This document shows, one piece after another, positions 17,063 to 26,922 of a stretch of DNA of 64,000 bases. Below the pieces are notes generated by a model. The model saw only the letters and a list, made by a program, of their open reading frames with translations. It ran no database searches and was not told where the DNA came from. A program made the position numbers and the translations under genes. Every line of letters starts with the position of its first letter. The first letter of the stretch is position 1. This DNA comes from Telluria beijingensis (GTDB lineage Bacteria; Pseudomonadota; Gammaproteobacteria; Burkholderiales; Burkholderiaceae_D), in the NCBI RefSeq assembly GCF_030770395.1, contig NZ_CP132480.1:2245978-2309977 (forward strand). Reading direction: 5' to 3'.

Positions 17063-18445
17063 TCACGCCGCGGCGCCGGCGAACTCGATGGTCGCCGTCA
17101 GGCCGCGGCCACCTTCGCCATCCGACAGCACGATGATGCCGCCATTGCGCGCCGCGCCGCGTTCGGCGATCGCCAGTCCCAGGCCGCTGCCTGACTGCTC
17201 CTGTCCCGGCACCCGGTAGAAGCGCTCGAAGGCCCGGTCGCGCAACTCCGGCGCGATGCCCGGCCCCTGGTCGCCGATCGCCAGGCGATAGATGTGGCCG
17301 ATGCGCGTCAGGCGCACGGCGATGCGGCCATCCTGCGGCGAATACTTGATCGCATTGCTGATCAGGTTATCGACCGCCGAGGCCATGCTTTCCAGGTGCA
17401 GCGGCACGCTGCCGTCGGCGTCGGCGTGGAACTCGATCTCGATATTGCGCTGCACCGCCAGGTGGGCCGCCGCCGCCACCCGGTCGCGCACGAATTCGGC
17501 GACGTCGGTCTGCGGGCGCGGATGGTCGACCTGCGGCTCGGCGCGCGCCCGCTCCAGCGCCAGCAACTGGTGCACCGTGTGGGTGGCGCGCGCGACGCCG
17601 CTTCTCAGGCCGGCCGCCGGTTCGGCGCAGCGCTCGGCCATCTCGTTGCCTGCGCGGCTGAGCAGCACGTGGGCGTTGATCTGGATCGCCGCCAGCGGCG
17701 TCTTGAGTTCGTGCGCGGCATCGGTCAGGAACTCGTGTTCGTGTTCGATGCGCTGGGACAGGCGCGCCATCAGGCCGTTGATCGCGTCCACCAGCGGCGA
17801 GAGTTCGCGGTAGGGCGAATCGGGCAGCGGGGTCAGGTCGCCGTCGGAGCGCTGGGCGATGTTTGACGCGATCGTGCGTAGCGGACGCAGGCCGATGCCG
17901 ACGATCAGCCAGGCGGGAATCAGGAGCAGCGGCAGACTGAAGATGGTCGAGGACAGCAGGAATCCGACGCCGCCGATCGAGAACATCCATTCGTCGTCGA
18001 CTTCGTGCCTGCGCTCGACCACGATGCCCTGGAGCGCGTCGTGCGCTTCCCAACGTACCCAGGCATAGGCAGCGCGGGTGGCGACTTCCGGCAGCCGGTC
18101 CGGCAGCTCTGGCGCCGAGTTGTAGACCAGGCGGCCGTGCAGCCAGACGCGCACCCGCACATGCGAGTGGTAATCCAGTTCCCGGAACATGCGCACCCGA
18201 TTTGCCTCGATCTCCTCCAGGACCGGCAGCATGCGCTGCACATTCGGCCCGACATCCGACAGGTGGCCCAGGATATTGGCGGTGTGCGCCTTGTTCTCGC
18301 TGAAAGTGCGGCTGCGCTGGGTGGCCTTGGCCTCGAGGAATACCCACGCCAGTCCGATCACCGCGACGCCCAGGATCACACCCGCGAAGCTGAACATCAG
18401 GCGCTGGAACAGCGACGACTGCCTGCTGGCGAGCCGGCTAAGCAT
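17063..18445 (-). CDS. Sensor histidine kinase (QseC/PmrB-like)
   Basis: A 460-residue membrane sensor kinase: N-terminal transmembrane helix (residues about 15-38), periplasmic sensor domain of about 120 residues, second helix (about 165-188), HAMP-like linker, HisKA domain with phospho-acceptor His245 in HELKTPLAAIQ, and an HATPase domain with DNLISNAIKYS, GDQGPGIAPE and SGSGLGLAI. It overlaps the upstream response regulator gene by 8 bases, so the two are co-translated. The periplasmic domain type and hence the signal are not identified. Confidence 0.9.
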   Translation of the reverse strand: MLSRLASRQSSLFQRLMFSFAGVILGVAVIGLAWVFLEAKATQRSRTFSENKAHTANILGHLSDVGPNVQRMLPVLEEIEANRVRMFRELDYHSHVRVRVWLHGRLVYNSAPELPDRLPEVATRAAYAWVRWEAHDALQGIVVERRHEVDDEWMFSIGGVGFLLSSTIFSLPLLLIPAWLIVGIGLRPLRTIASNIAQRSDGDLTPLPDSPYRELSPLVDAINGLMARLSQRIEHEHEFLTDAAHELKTPLAAIQINAHVLLSRAGNEMAERCAEPAAGLRSGVARATHTVHQLLALERARAEPQVDHPRPQTDVAEFVRDRVAAAAHLAVQRNIEIEFHADADGSVPLHLESMASAVDNLISNAIKYSPQDGRIAVRLTRIGHIYRLAIGDQGPGIAPELRDRAFERFYRVPGQEQSGSGLGLAIAERGAARNGGIIVLSDGEGGRGLTATIEFAGAAA

Positions 18446-19109
18446 CCTGCTGCACCATGTAGCCGACGCCGCGCACGGTGCGGATCACGCCTTCGCCGAT
18501 CTTCTTGCGCAGGTTGAAGATGTGGACGTCCAGGGTCTGGCTCTGGCCGCTTTGGCCATCCGCGGCGGGCAGCGCGCGTCGTTCCAGCTCGACCCGCGTC
18601 AAGACCCGGTTGGCCTGCTTCATGAGGGTCAGCAGCAGCGCGAACTCGGTCTTCGACAAGGTCACCGGCTGGCCGCCGCGCGTCACCGCCATGCGGTTCT
18701 CGTCGAGCACGATGTCGCCAGCCGTCCACAGGTTTTCTTCCAGCGTGCCGTGGGCGCGGCGCACGATGGCGCGCAGCCGCACCAGCAGTTCGGGAATCTC
18801 GAACGGCTTGATCAGGTAGTCGTCGGCGCCCAGGTCGAAGCCCTTCAGGCGGTCCTGCAGGCTGTCGCGCGCGCTGATGATCAATACCGGCAGGCGCACG
18901 CCGTCGGCGCGCAGCATACGCAGCAGGTCGTTGCCGTCGCCGTCGGGCAGGCCGAGGTCGAGCACCACCGCGTCGAACGCTTCGTCGCGGATGCGGGTCC
19001 CGGCATCGGCCGCCAGGCGCAGCCAGACGGCCGTGTGGCCCTCGTCCTGGAATACCGACAACAACGCCTGGCCGATGGCGAGATCGTCTTCGATCATGAG
19101 AATTTTCAT
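18438..19109 (-). CDS. OmpR-family response regulator (QseB/PmrA-like)
   Basis: A 223-residue response regulator. The receiver domain has the acidic pocket IEDD at residues 6-9, phospho-acceptor Asp51 in VVLDLGLPDGDG, and Lys in YLIKPFEIPEL. The C-terminal winged-helix domain carries RVELERR and DVHIFNLRKKIGEGVIRTVRGVGYM, the usual OmpR-type DNA-binding end. It precedes and overlaps the histidine kinase gene. It lies about 150 bases from the divergent TonB receptor gene of the starch block; control of that gene is possible but only by position. Confidence 0.92.
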   Translation of the reverse strand: MKILMIEDDLAIGQALLSVFQDEGHTAVWLRLAADAGTRIRDEAFDAVVLDLGLPDGDGNDLLRMLRADGVRLPVLIISARDSLQDRLKGFDLGADDYLIKPFEIPELLVRLRAIVRRAHGTLEENLWTAGDIVLDENRMAVTRGGQPVTLSKTEFALLLTLMKQANRVLTRVELERRALPAADGQSGQSQTLDVHIFNLRKKIGEGVIRTVRGVGYMVQQDA

Positions 19110-19258
19110 GGCGCGAGTTTACCAGTGTGGCGCGGCGCCGGCGTGGCGATCAATCTTCAGATTCGCTTCAGCCGCCGCGTTGACCTCGCCCGCGTGTTAT
19201 TGGACCATCGCACCCAACCAGCATCAAGCTGGATTAAAACAACATCAGGAGACAGACA

Positions 19259-22120
19259 ATGACGACACGTCGGGATGGCGCGCGGCGCCAGGCTTTCCAG
19301 TTGCATCCGGTTGCAGGGGCTTGCGCCCTGTTGATGATGATGGCGGCGCCGCTGCACGCGCAGGAAGCCGGCGCCCAGGACCCTGAAGACGCCGTCCGTC
19401 CGGCGGCCACGGTGACCGGCGAAGCCCCGATCGCCACCGTCAACGTGTCCGGCATCCGGCGCGGCATCGAGGCGGCCATCGAGATCAAGCGCAACGCCAC
19501 CTCGATCGTCGAAGCGGTATCCGCCGAGGACATCGGCAAGCTGCCCGACACCACCGTCGCCCAGTCGATTTCGCGCCTGTCGGGCGTGACCACCCAGCGC
19601 AGCAAGATCAACGGCAAGGCGACCGAAGTCAGCGTGCGCGGCATGTCGCCGACCTTCAACGGCTCGCTGCTCAACGGCCGCGAGCAAGCCTCCACCAGCG
19701 ACGCGCGCAGCCCCGAATTCGACCTGTTCCCGTCCGAACTGACCGGCAGCGTGCTGGTCTACAAGACGCCGGACGCGAGCCTGATCGGCCAGGGCCTGGC
19801 CTCGACCATCGACCTGCGCACCCTGCGCCCGCTCGACTTCGGCAAGCGCATGTTCGCGGCCAATGCGCGCAAGGAACGCATCGGCTTCGGTTCCGGCTCG
19901 GATCTCGGCTCGGGCCACCGCAAGACGCTGACCTATGTCGACCAGTTCTTCGGCCGCAAGCTGGGCCTGTCGGTCGGCCTGACCTCGTTCAAGCAGGACA
20001 ACGGCGGCGAGCTGAAATTCGACAGCTGGGGCGCCAACACTGCCGACATCGACTACAACGGCCAGACCGTCAAGGCCATCAACGGCTTCATGGCCGAGAC
20101 CTCGCGCCGCAAGGCCGAACGCGACGGCGCCTCGGTCACCCTGCAGTTCCGCCCCAACGACAAGTTCCGCTCGACGGCCGACCTGTTCTACTCGCGCGGC
20201 GAGGAAGCGACCAAGAAGACCGGCCTCGAAGGCGCCATCGTCGGCGGCACCGGCATCTACGACCCGAACGCCGTGCTGACCGACGCCACCATCGAGAACG
20301 GCATCGTCACCGCCGGCACCTTCAGCAACTACAAGGGCGACGTGCGCAACCACATGTTCTCGAACAAGGACCGGCTGCTGTCGGTCGGCGTGAACAACGA
20401 GCTCAAGGTGGGCGAATGGCGCATCGTGAACGACCTGTCGTACTCGAAGGGCACCAAGCGCATCAGCAACTTCGAGACCATCGCCGGCCAGCCGGGCAAT
20501 ACGCCCGAAAGCCAGCTCGGCTCGATCAGCTACAGCGGCTTCAATGGCACCAACTACAATAGCGTGCGCTTCACGCCGAGCCTCGATTATTCGGACCGCA
20601 ACGTGGCGCTGCTGACCGACGTCGCCGGCTGGGGCGGCGGCCCGCTGTCGCCGCAGGCCGGCTACGTGGCCCTGCCGACCATCGACGACAAGGTGCAGGC
20701 GGCGCGCCTGTCGGCCGAACGCGATGTCGAATGGGGGCCGCTGGCCGCCGTGCGCTTCGGCGTCAACTTCACCAAGCGCGACAAATCGCGCCTGGGCGAG
20801 GAAGGCCGCCTGTCGATCCGCGGCGGCGACGGCTACGCCACGGCGCCGATTCCCGGCGCCGGCATCGACTATGCCGGCCCGACCGGCATCCCGGTCGCGT
20901 CCTTCGACCCGACCGGCAGCCTGGGCACGATCTACGACATGAACCGCTGGGTCGACGCCACCGTGCTGGCGCGCGACTGGACGGTGGGCGAGAAGGTCAC
21001 CACCGCCTACCTGATGGGCGAACTCGATGGCACCCTGGGACGGGTGCCGTACAGCGGCAATATCGGCGTGCAGGTGGTCGATACCCGCCAGCGCGCCAGC
21101 GGCAACCAGGTCGACCTGGCCAACTGCACCGGCATCACCACCGACACCTGCCCGGCCGTGGTCAAGACCGGCGGCATCGACTACACCAAGGTGCTGCCAA
21201 GCCTGAACCTGACCTTCGACCTCGGCAACGACCAGCTGCTGCGCCTGGGCGCCGGCAAGCAGGTCTCGCGCGCCAACCTGGACAACCTCAAGGCCAGCAT
21301 GAACTTCGGCCTGCAGAGCGCCACCGCCGACGACCCGGCGCTGACCGGCTTCGCCGGCAATCCGGAACTCAAGCCGTATGAAGCGCGCGCGCTCGACCTG
21401 TCGTACGAAAAATACTTCGGCAAGAAGGGGTATGTCAGCGCGGCGGTGTTCTACAAGAAGCTCGACAACTACGTGATCAACGCACCGCAGATGTTCGACT
21501 TCGCCCAGTACACCAGCCCGAGCACGCCGCTGCCGACCACCGGCCAGTACGCCGGCTCGACGATCGGCTTCCTGACCATGCCGCAGAACGGGCAGGGCGG
21601 CATCATGCGCGGCATCGAGCTGTCGGCCAACCTGCCGTTCGGCCTGGTGGTGAACGCGCTCGACGGCTTCGGCATGCAGGTCAACCATTCGCATACCGAT
21701 TCCTCGGTGCGCCTGCCGACCAGCGCCTTCGTCACCGGCAGCAATGCGCCGGTGTTCAATGGTGCGGTCGACGAGATCGGGCTGCCTGGCCTGTCGCGCA
21801 ACGTCACCAGCCTGCGCCTGTACTACGAGAAGCACGGCCTGCAGGTGTCGCTGGCGGCCTATCGCCGCTCGAGCTTCATCGGCCAGATCCTGGACTACCG
21901 CAGCGAATCGCAGTTCACCTTCATCAAGGGCGAGACGATTGCCGATGCCCAGGTCTCCTACGATTTCCAGGGTGGCATGCTTCAGGGCTGGTCGGTGTTC
22001 CTGCAAGGGCATAACCTGACCAACGAACCGTTCCGCGAGTACACCAGCGATCCGAAGGTGTTCACGAACACCGTCAACTTCGGCCGCACCTACTCGGCGG
22101 GTCTCAACTACAAGTTCTGA
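19259..22120 (+). CDS. TonB-dependent receptor, TonB-Xanth-Caul type (predicted maltodextrin receptor)
   Basis: A 953-residue outer-membrane receptor of the type found in Xanthomonas and Caulobacter, where related proteins import plant-derived oligosaccharides. After the signal peptide comes VNVSGIRRGIEAAIEIKR, then the diagnostic SAEDIGKLPDTTVAQSISRL plug sequence and VRGMSPTFNGSLLNGRE; the barrel ends in SAGLNYKF. AGGAGA precedes the ATG. It is followed at 2 bases by a secreted GH13 enzyme and then a GH97 enzyme, so alpha-glucan fragments are the likely cargo. No LacI-type regulator is present in the block. Confidence 0.9.
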   Translation: MTTRRDGARRQAFQLHPVAGACALLMMMAAPLHAQEAGAQDPEDAVRPAATVTGEAPIATVNVSGIRRGIEAAIEIKRNATSIVEAVSAEDIGKLPDTTVAQSISRLSGVTTQRSKINGKATEVSVRGMSPTFNGSLLNGREQASTSDARSPEFDLFPSELTGSVLVYKTPDASLIGQGLASTIDLRTLRPLDFGKRMFAANARKERIGFGSGSDLGSGHRKTLTYVDQFFGRKLGLSVGLTSFKQDNGGELKFDSWGANTADIDYNGQTVKAINGFMAETSRRKAERDGASVTLQFRPNDKFRSTADLFYSRGEEATKKTGLEGAIVGGTGIYDPNAVLTDATIENGIVTAGTFSNYKGDVRNHMFSNKDRLLSVGVNNELKVGEWRIVNDLSYSKGTKRISNFETIAGQPGNTPESQLGSISYSGFNGTNYNSVRFTPSLDYSDRNVALLTDVAGWGGGPLSPQAGYVALPTIDDKVQAARLSAERDVEWGPLAAVRFGVNFTKRDKSRLGEEGRLSIRGGDGYATAPIPGAGIDYAGPTGIPVASFDPTGSLGTIYDMNRWVDATVLARDWTVGEKVTTAYLMGELDGTLGRVPYSGNIGVQVVDTRQRASGNQVDLANCTGITTDTCPAVVKTGGIDYTKVLPSLNLTFDLGNDQLLRLGAGKQVSRANLDNLKASMNFGLQSATADDPALTGFAGNPELKPYEARALDLSYEKYFGKKGYVSAAVFYKKLDNYVINAPQMFDFAQYTSPSTPLPTTGQYAGSTIGFLTMPQNGQGGIMRGIELSANLPFGLVVNALDGFGMQVNHSHTDSSVRLPTSAFVTGSNAPVFNGAVDEIGLPGLSRNVTSLRLYYEKHGLQVSLAAYRRSSFIGQILDYRSESQFTFIKGETIADAQVSYDFQGGMLQGWSVFLQGHNLTNEPFREYTSDPKVFTNTVNFGRTYSAGLNYKF

Positions 22121-22122
22121 CC

Positions 22123-23529
22123 ATGAATGGATTGCCCATGAAGCCCACATTCGTCCACATGTTTGCAGCGCTGTCGCTGCTGGCTGCTGCCCCGGCGGCG
22201 CTGGCGGCGCCCGTCGCCGATCCGTATCAGCCGCAAGAGTACGTCCAGTTCCAGCACGCCGACTGGACGAAGAACGCCAGCATCTACCAGATCAACACGC
22301 GCCAGTTCACGCAGGAGGGCACGTTCAGGGCCGCCACCCTCCAGCTGCCGCGCCTGAAGGAGCTGGGTGTCGACATCCTGTGGCTGATGCCGATCCACCC
22401 GATCGGCGAAGTCAAGCGCAAGGGTTCCCTGGGCAGTCCGTACGCGGTGCGCGACTTCCGCGCCGTGAACCCCGAACTGGGCACGCTGACCGACCTGAAG
22501 GCATTCGTGGGCCGGGCCCACGCACTGGGCCTGCGCGTGATCATCGACTGGGTCGGCAACCATACCTCGTGGGACAACGTCCTGATGACGCAGCACCCGG
22601 ACTGGTACGCGAAGGGGCCGGATGGCAAGCCGCAGCCGACGCCCTGGTTCAACTGGGACGACATCATCGACCTCGACTACGGCAAGCCGGAACTGCGCCG
22701 CTACATGACGGACGCAATGAAATACTGGGTGCAGGAAGCCGGCATCGATGGCTACCGGGTCGATGCCGCCGGCCTGGTGCCGCAGGACTTCTGGGACCAT
22801 GCCAGCCGCGAGCTGCGCGCCATCAAGCCGGTGTTCATGCTGGCCGAGTGGGAGAGCCGCGACATGCACCGCGAGGCTTTCGACGCCAGCTATGCCTGGA
22901 CCTGGTGGGAAGCGCTGCACGATATCGCGCGCGGCCGTTCCGACGCCACCCGCCTGCATGCCTACTACGCCTGGAACAATAAGTTCTATCCGCGCCAGGC
23001 CTATCGCATGCTGTACACGACGAACCACGACAAGAACGCCTGGGACGGCACCGAGTTCGAGGCCTTCGGCCCGGCGGTCGACGCGGCCATCGTGTTCAGC
23101 TTCGTCAGCGAAGGCATCCCGATGATCTACAACGGCCAGGAAGCAGGCAACACGAAGCGCCTGGCCTTCTTCGAGCGCGACCCGATCGCGTGGAAGGACT
23201 CGCCCTATACGGCGTTCTACAAGAAGCTGATCGCGCTCAAGAAGGGCAATACGGCGCTGTGGAACGGCGAATTCGGCGCCCGGATGGTGCAGGTGCCGAA
23301 CAACGTTCCGCAGCAGGTCCTGAGCTTCGTGCGTGCCAACGACAAGGACAAGGTGTTCGTCGCATTGAACCTGTCGGACAAGCCGGCCAGGGCCACCTTC
23401 GAGAATAAGCTGCAACCCGCGCTGCACCACGGCGCTTACCGCGATTTCGCCACCGGCGCAAAGGTGGACGTGGGCGCGTCGACCAATTTTGAAATGGCAC
23501 CGTGGAGTTACCGCGTGCTGGTGAAGTAA
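22123..23529 (+). CDS. GH13 family alpha-amylase-type glycoside hydrolase, exported
   Basis: A 468-residue glycoside hydrolase family 13 protein with a signal peptide (cleavage near ALA-APV). The (beta/alpha)8 barrel motifs are present: IIDWVGNHTSW (region I), YRVDAAG with nucleophile Asp214 (region II), MLAEWES with acid/base Glu242 (region III), and TTNHDKN with Asp303 (region IV). It should cleave alpha-1,4-glucans or maltodextrins in the periplasm. A second in-frame ATG at 22138 gives a tidier signal peptide and may be the true start. It sits directly between the TonB receptor and the GH97 gene. Confidence 0.9.
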   Translation: MNGLPMKPTFVHMFAALSLLAAAPAALAAPVADPYQPQEYVQFQHADWTKNASIYQINTRQFTQEGTFRAATLQLPRLKELGVDILWLMPIHPIGEVKRKGSLGSPYAVRDFRAVNPELGTLTDLKAFVGRAHALGLRVIIDWVGNHTSWDNVLMTQHPDWYAKGPDGKPQPTPWFNWDDIIDLDYGKPELRRYMTDAMKYWVQEAGIDGYRVDAAGLVPQDFWDHASRELRAIKPVFMLAEWESRDMHREAFDASYAWTWWEALHDIARGRSDATRLHAYYAWNNKFYPRQAYRMLYTTNHDKNAWDGTEFEAFGPAVDAAIVFSFVSEGIPMIYNGQEAGNTKRLAFFERDPIAWKDSPYTAFYKKLIALKKGNTALWNGEFGARMVQVPNNVPQQVLSFVRANDKDKVFVALNLSDKPARATFENKLQPALHHGAYRDFATGAKVDVGASTNFEMAPWSYRVLVK

Positions 23530-23541
23530 ACAAGGAGAGAT

Positions 23542-25599
23542 ATGGTTTCCAGATTCATGAATGTCAGCCTGGCCACGCATTGCTGCGTGGTGCTGGGCAT
23601 GGTGGTGAGCAGCAGCGCTTTTGCTGCCGAGGCGATGAGCGCGAGCGTGGAGTCGCCGGGCAAGGTGCTGAACGTGTCGGTGCAGGTCGCGCCGGACGGG
23701 CGCCTGTCGTACCAGGTCGAGCGCAAGGGCCAGCCGGTGATCGCGCCGTCGCGCCTGGGCTTCGTGCTGGGCAGCGACAAGCCGCTGGATTCGGGTTTCA
23801 AGATCGAACGCCAGGTCGTCACCGACCATGACAGCAGCTGGGAACAACCGTGGGGCGAGCGCCGCACGGTGCGCAACAACTACCGCCAGATGCGGGTCGA
23901 TGTGAAAAAGAACGACGGCCGCCGCCTGGCGATCGTGTTCCGCGTGTACGACGACGGCCTGGGCTTCTGCTACGAGTTCCCCAAGCTGCCGAACAACCGT
24001 GCGACCCACATCGCCGACGAGCTGACCGAATTCGTGGTGGCCCAGCCGGCCACCGCCTGGTGGCAGCAGGCGGGCGAAGTCTGGGCCCTCGAATACCCGA
24101 TCCAGAAGTCGCCATTGCGCGAAGTCGGCATGGCCAACACCCCGATGACGGTGCGCATGGAGAACGGCACCCACATCGCCTTCCACGAAGCGGCCCTGGT
24201 CGACTATGCCTCGATGTGGCTGCGCCGGGTCGAAGGCCAGCGCCTGCGCGCCCACCTCACGCCATCGGCCACCGGCAATCCTGTCGTGCGCACCGGCGCC
24301 TTCACCACCCCGTGGCGCACGATGCAGATCGCGGACGACGCGGCGGGCCTCTACATGTCGGACCTGGTGCTGAACCTGAACGAGCCGAACAAGCTGGGCG
24401 ACGTTTCCTGGGTCAAGCCGTCGAAGTACGTCGGCGTGTGGTGGGACATGCACCTCGAGACCAAGTCGTGGGCCTCGGGGCCGAAGCATGGCGCCACCAC
24501 CGAGTACACCAAGCGCTACATCGACTTCGCGGCCAAGCACGGCTTCCGTGGCGTGCTGGTCGAGGGCTGGAACCCGGGCTGGGACAGCGACTGGGCCGGC
24601 AATGGCCTGGACATGGACTTCACCCGTGCACACCCGAGCTTCGACATCGCCGCCGTGACGGCGTACGGCAAGCAGAAGGGCGTGCACCTGATCGGCCACC
24701 ACGAGACGGGCGGCAACGTCGCCCACTACGAGAAGCAGATGGACGCGGCCTTCAAGCTGTATGCGAAACACGGCGTGGACAGCATCAAGACCGGCTACGT
24801 GACCGATGGCGGCGCGGCCCAGTTCATGGGCAAGAACGGCAAGGTCCATTTCGGCTACACCGACTCGCAAGAGGGCGTGCGCCATTACCAGAAAGTGGTC
24901 GAGGAGGCGGCGCGCTACAGGATCGCGATCAACACCCATGAGCCGGTGAAGGACACCGGCCTGCGCCGCACCTACCCGAACTGGATCTCGCGCGAAGGCG
25001 CACGCGGCGTCGAGTACAACGCCTGGGGCAATCCGGTCAACAGCGTCGAGCACGAGGCCAACCTGGTGTTCACCCGCATGCTGAGCGGCCCGCTGGACTA
25101 CACGCCGGGCATCCTGAGCCTGGAAGGCAAGGACAAGCGGCCATTCAACTCGACCCAGGCCAAGCAACTGGCCAACTTCGTGGTGATCTATTCGCCGGTG
25201 CAGATGGCGGCCGACCTGATCGAGCACTACGAGCGCTATCCGGGCCCGTTCCAGTTCATCAAGGACGTCCCGGCCGACTGGGAAGACACCCGCGTGCCGC
25301 ATGGTGCGGTGGGCGAATACGTGACCATCGTGCGCAAGGACCGCAATTCCGATGCCTGGTACGTCGGTTCGGTCACCGACGCCAACAAGCGCATGCTGGA
25401 CCTGAAGCTGGACTTCCTGGATGCCGGCAAGACTTATGTGGCCGAGATCTACCGCGACGGAGACAACGCCGACTACCGCGACGACAAGCGCCGTTTCGAC
25501 ATCGCGATCGAGAAGCGCAACGTGACCAGTGCCGACACCATCAAGATGGTGCTGGCGCCCGGTGGCGGACAGGCGATTCGCCTGGCGCCGGTGAAGTAA
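23542..25599 (+). CDS. susB: GH97 family alpha-glucosidase (SusB-like), exported
   Basis: A 685-residue GH97 enzyme with a signal peptide (cleavage near AFA-A). The N-terminal beta-super-sandwich domain is followed by the catalytic barrel and a C-terminal beta domain. Three acidic residues typical of the inverting SusB subgroup are in place: Glu388 (HHETGG), Glu467 (THEPVK) and Glu491 (GVEYN). The 24-residue gap between the last two equals that in Bacteroides SusB as I remember it. This supports an inverting alpha-glucosidase that releases glucose from maltodextrins rather than the retaining alpha-galactosidase type. AGGAGAG precedes the ATG. Confidence 0.92.
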   Translation: MVSRFMNVSLATHCCVVLGMVVSSSAFAAEAMSASVESPGKVLNVSVQVAPDGRLSYQVERKGQPVIAPSRLGFVLGSDKPLDSGFKIERQVVTDHDSSWEQPWGERRTVRNNYRQMRVDVKKNDGRRLAIVFRVYDDGLGFCYEFPKLPNNRATHIADELTEFVVAQPATAWWQQAGEVWALEYPIQKSPLREVGMANTPMTVRMENGTHIAFHEAALVDYASMWLRRVEGQRLRAHLTPSATGNPVVRTGAFTTPWRTMQIADDAAGLYMSDLVLNLNEPNKLGDVSWVKPSKYVGVWWDMHLETKSWASGPKHGATTEYTKRYIDFAAKHGFRGVLVEGWNPGWDSDWAGNGLDMDFTRAHPSFDIAAVTAYGKQKGVHLIGHHETGGNVAHYEKQMDAAFKLYAKHGVDSIKTGYVTDGGAAQFMGKNGKVHFGYTDSQEGVRHYQKVVEEAARYRIAINTHEPVKDTGLRRTYPNWISREGARGVEYNAWGNPVNSVEHEANLVFTRMLSGPLDYTPGILSLEGKDKRPFNSTQAKQLANFVVIYSPVQMAADLIEHYERYPGPFQFIKDVPADWEDTRVPHGAVGEYVTIVRKDRNSDAWYVGSVTDANKRMLDLKLDFLDAGKTYVAEIYRDGDNADYRDDKRRFDIAIEKRNVTSADTIKMVLAPGGGQAIRLAPVK

Positions 25600-25604
25600 G
25601 CCGT

Positions 25605-25636
25605 TGCATGGGCCGGAATCCTCTCCGGCCCATGCA
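25605..25636 (+). terminator. Hairpin after the starch-utilisation genes
   Basis: A perfect 12-bp stem (TGCATGGGCCGG with its complement) around an 8-base loop begins 5 bases after the GH97 stop. No T-run follows, so it may act as a Rho-dependent pause or 3' end stabiliser rather than an intrinsic terminator. It separates the starch genes from the MFS gene. Confidence 0.5.
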
Positions 25637-25704
25637 CGTTCGGCCAAATTGGCATATGCTGCTGGATTGTCCATACTGCTGGCGCAATCCGGTCACGCTG
25701 TTCC

Positions 25705-26916
25705 ATGTCCACACCATCGTCTTCCCCTACCACGATCGCCCCCGCCGCTTCCGGCACCGTGATGCAGATCCTGTTCTCGGTCGCCTTCGTCCATCTGCTC
25801 AACGACTGCGTGCAGGCGGTGCTGCCGTCGATCTACCCGCTCCTGAAGCATGAATTCGACCTGAGCTTCACCCAGGTCGGCCTGATCACGCTGACCTTCC
25901 AGTGCACCGCCTCGCTGCTGCAGCCCTGGATCGGCCTGTACACCGACAAGCGCCCGATTCCCTTCCTTCTGCCGGTCGGGATGTGCGTGACCCTGATGGG
26001 CGTGGGCCTGCTGGCCTGGGCCAACAGCTTCCCGATGCTGCTGACCGCGGCGGCGATGATCGGCGTCGGTTCCTCGACCTTCCACCCCGAGGCCTCGCGC
26101 GTGGCGCGCCTGGCGTCCGGTGGCCGCTTCGGCTTCGCGCAATCGCTGTTCCAGGTCGGCGGCAACGCCGGTTCGGCGCTCGGGCCATTGCTGGCGGCTG
26201 CCATCGTGGTCGGGCGCGGGCAGGGCGAGATCGCCTGGTTCATGCTGCTGGTGCTGGTCGCGGTGGCGGTGCTGGTGGGCGTGAGCCGCTGGTACAGCAA
26301 CCACCTGATGACCATGATCAAGAAGGCCGCGCAGCACGCCGGCCCGGAGCTGCCGCGCAAGAAGGTGATCCAGGCGCTGGTGGTGCTGGCGCTGCTGGTA
26401 TTCTCCAAGTACATTTACATGGCCAGCCTGCAGAGCTATTACACTTTCTTTTTGATCGACAAATTCCACCTGCCGGTCGGCACCGCCCAGCTGTACCTGT
26501 TCCTGTTCCTGGCCTCGGTGGCGGTAGGCACCTTCGCCGGCGGCCCGATCGGCGACAGGATCGGCCGCAAGCGCGTGATCTGGTTCTCGATCCTGGGCGC
26601 GGCGCCGTTCACCATCGCGCTGCCGTATGCGAACCTGTTCTGGACCGGCGTGCTGTCGGTCGTGATCGGGCTGGTGATGTCGTCGGCGTTTTCGGCCATC
26701 GTGGTCTTTGCCCAGGAACTGGTGCCGGGCAAGGTCGGCCTGATCTCGGGCATCTTCTTCGGCCTGATGTTCGGCATCAGCGGCGTGGGCGCGGCGGCCA
26801 TGGGCCATATCGCTGACATCCACGGCATCGAGCAGGTGTACCGCATCGCGTCCTTCCTGCCGCTGCTGGGCATCATGGCGGCGCTGCTGCCGAAGATCGA
26901 GGGGGCGCGGCGCTAA
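25705..26916 (+). CDS. fsr: MFS transporter, fosmidomycin-resistance (Fsr) family
   Basis: A 403-residue major facilitator with about 12 membrane helices. The N-terminal HLLNDCVQAVLPSIYPLLK and the GSSTFHPEASRVARLASGGRFGFAQSLFQVGGN block are characteristic of Fsr, which exports fosmidomycin in E. coli. The natural substrate is unknown. It follows the starch genes on the same strand after a hairpin, so it probably has its own promoter. The ATG at 25705 begins a Ser/Thr/Pro-rich N-terminus; no strong ribosome-binding site is visible. Confidence 0.9.
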   Translation: MSTPSSSPTTIAPAASGTVMQILFSVAFVHLLNDCVQAVLPSIYPLLKHEFDLSFTQVGLITLTFQCTASLLQPWIGLYTDKRPIPFLLPVGMCVTLMGVGLLAWANSFPMLLTAAAMIGVGSSTFHPEASRVARLASGGRFGFAQSLFQVGGNAGSALGPLLAAAIVVGRGQGEIAWFMLLVLVAVAVLVGVSRWYSNHLMTMIKKAAQHAGPELPRKKVIQALVVLALLVFSKYIYMASLQSYYTFFLIDKFHLPVGTAQLYLFLFLASVAVGTFAGGPIGDRIGRKRVIWFSILGAAPFTIALPYANLFWTGVLSVVIGLVMSSAFSAIVVFAQELVPGKVGLISGIFFGLMFGISGVGAAAMGHIADIHGIEQVYRIASFLPLLGIMAALLPKIEGARR

Positions 26917-26922
26917 CCCCGT

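Noticed and set aside
19157..22150. A 997-codon open frame on the minus strand opposite the TonB receptor at 19259-22120
   Set aside because: Same shadow effect. The plus-strand frame has a signal peptide, plug motifs and a terminal Phe; the antisense frame has none of these.
22108..25674. A 1188-codon open frame on the minus strand, opposite the GH13 and GH97 genes
   Set aside because: It is an antisense shadow typical of high-GC DNA: its translation is rich in His, Arg, Val and Gln without family motifs, while the plus strand holds two clear glycoside hydrolases with signal peptides and catalytic motifs.
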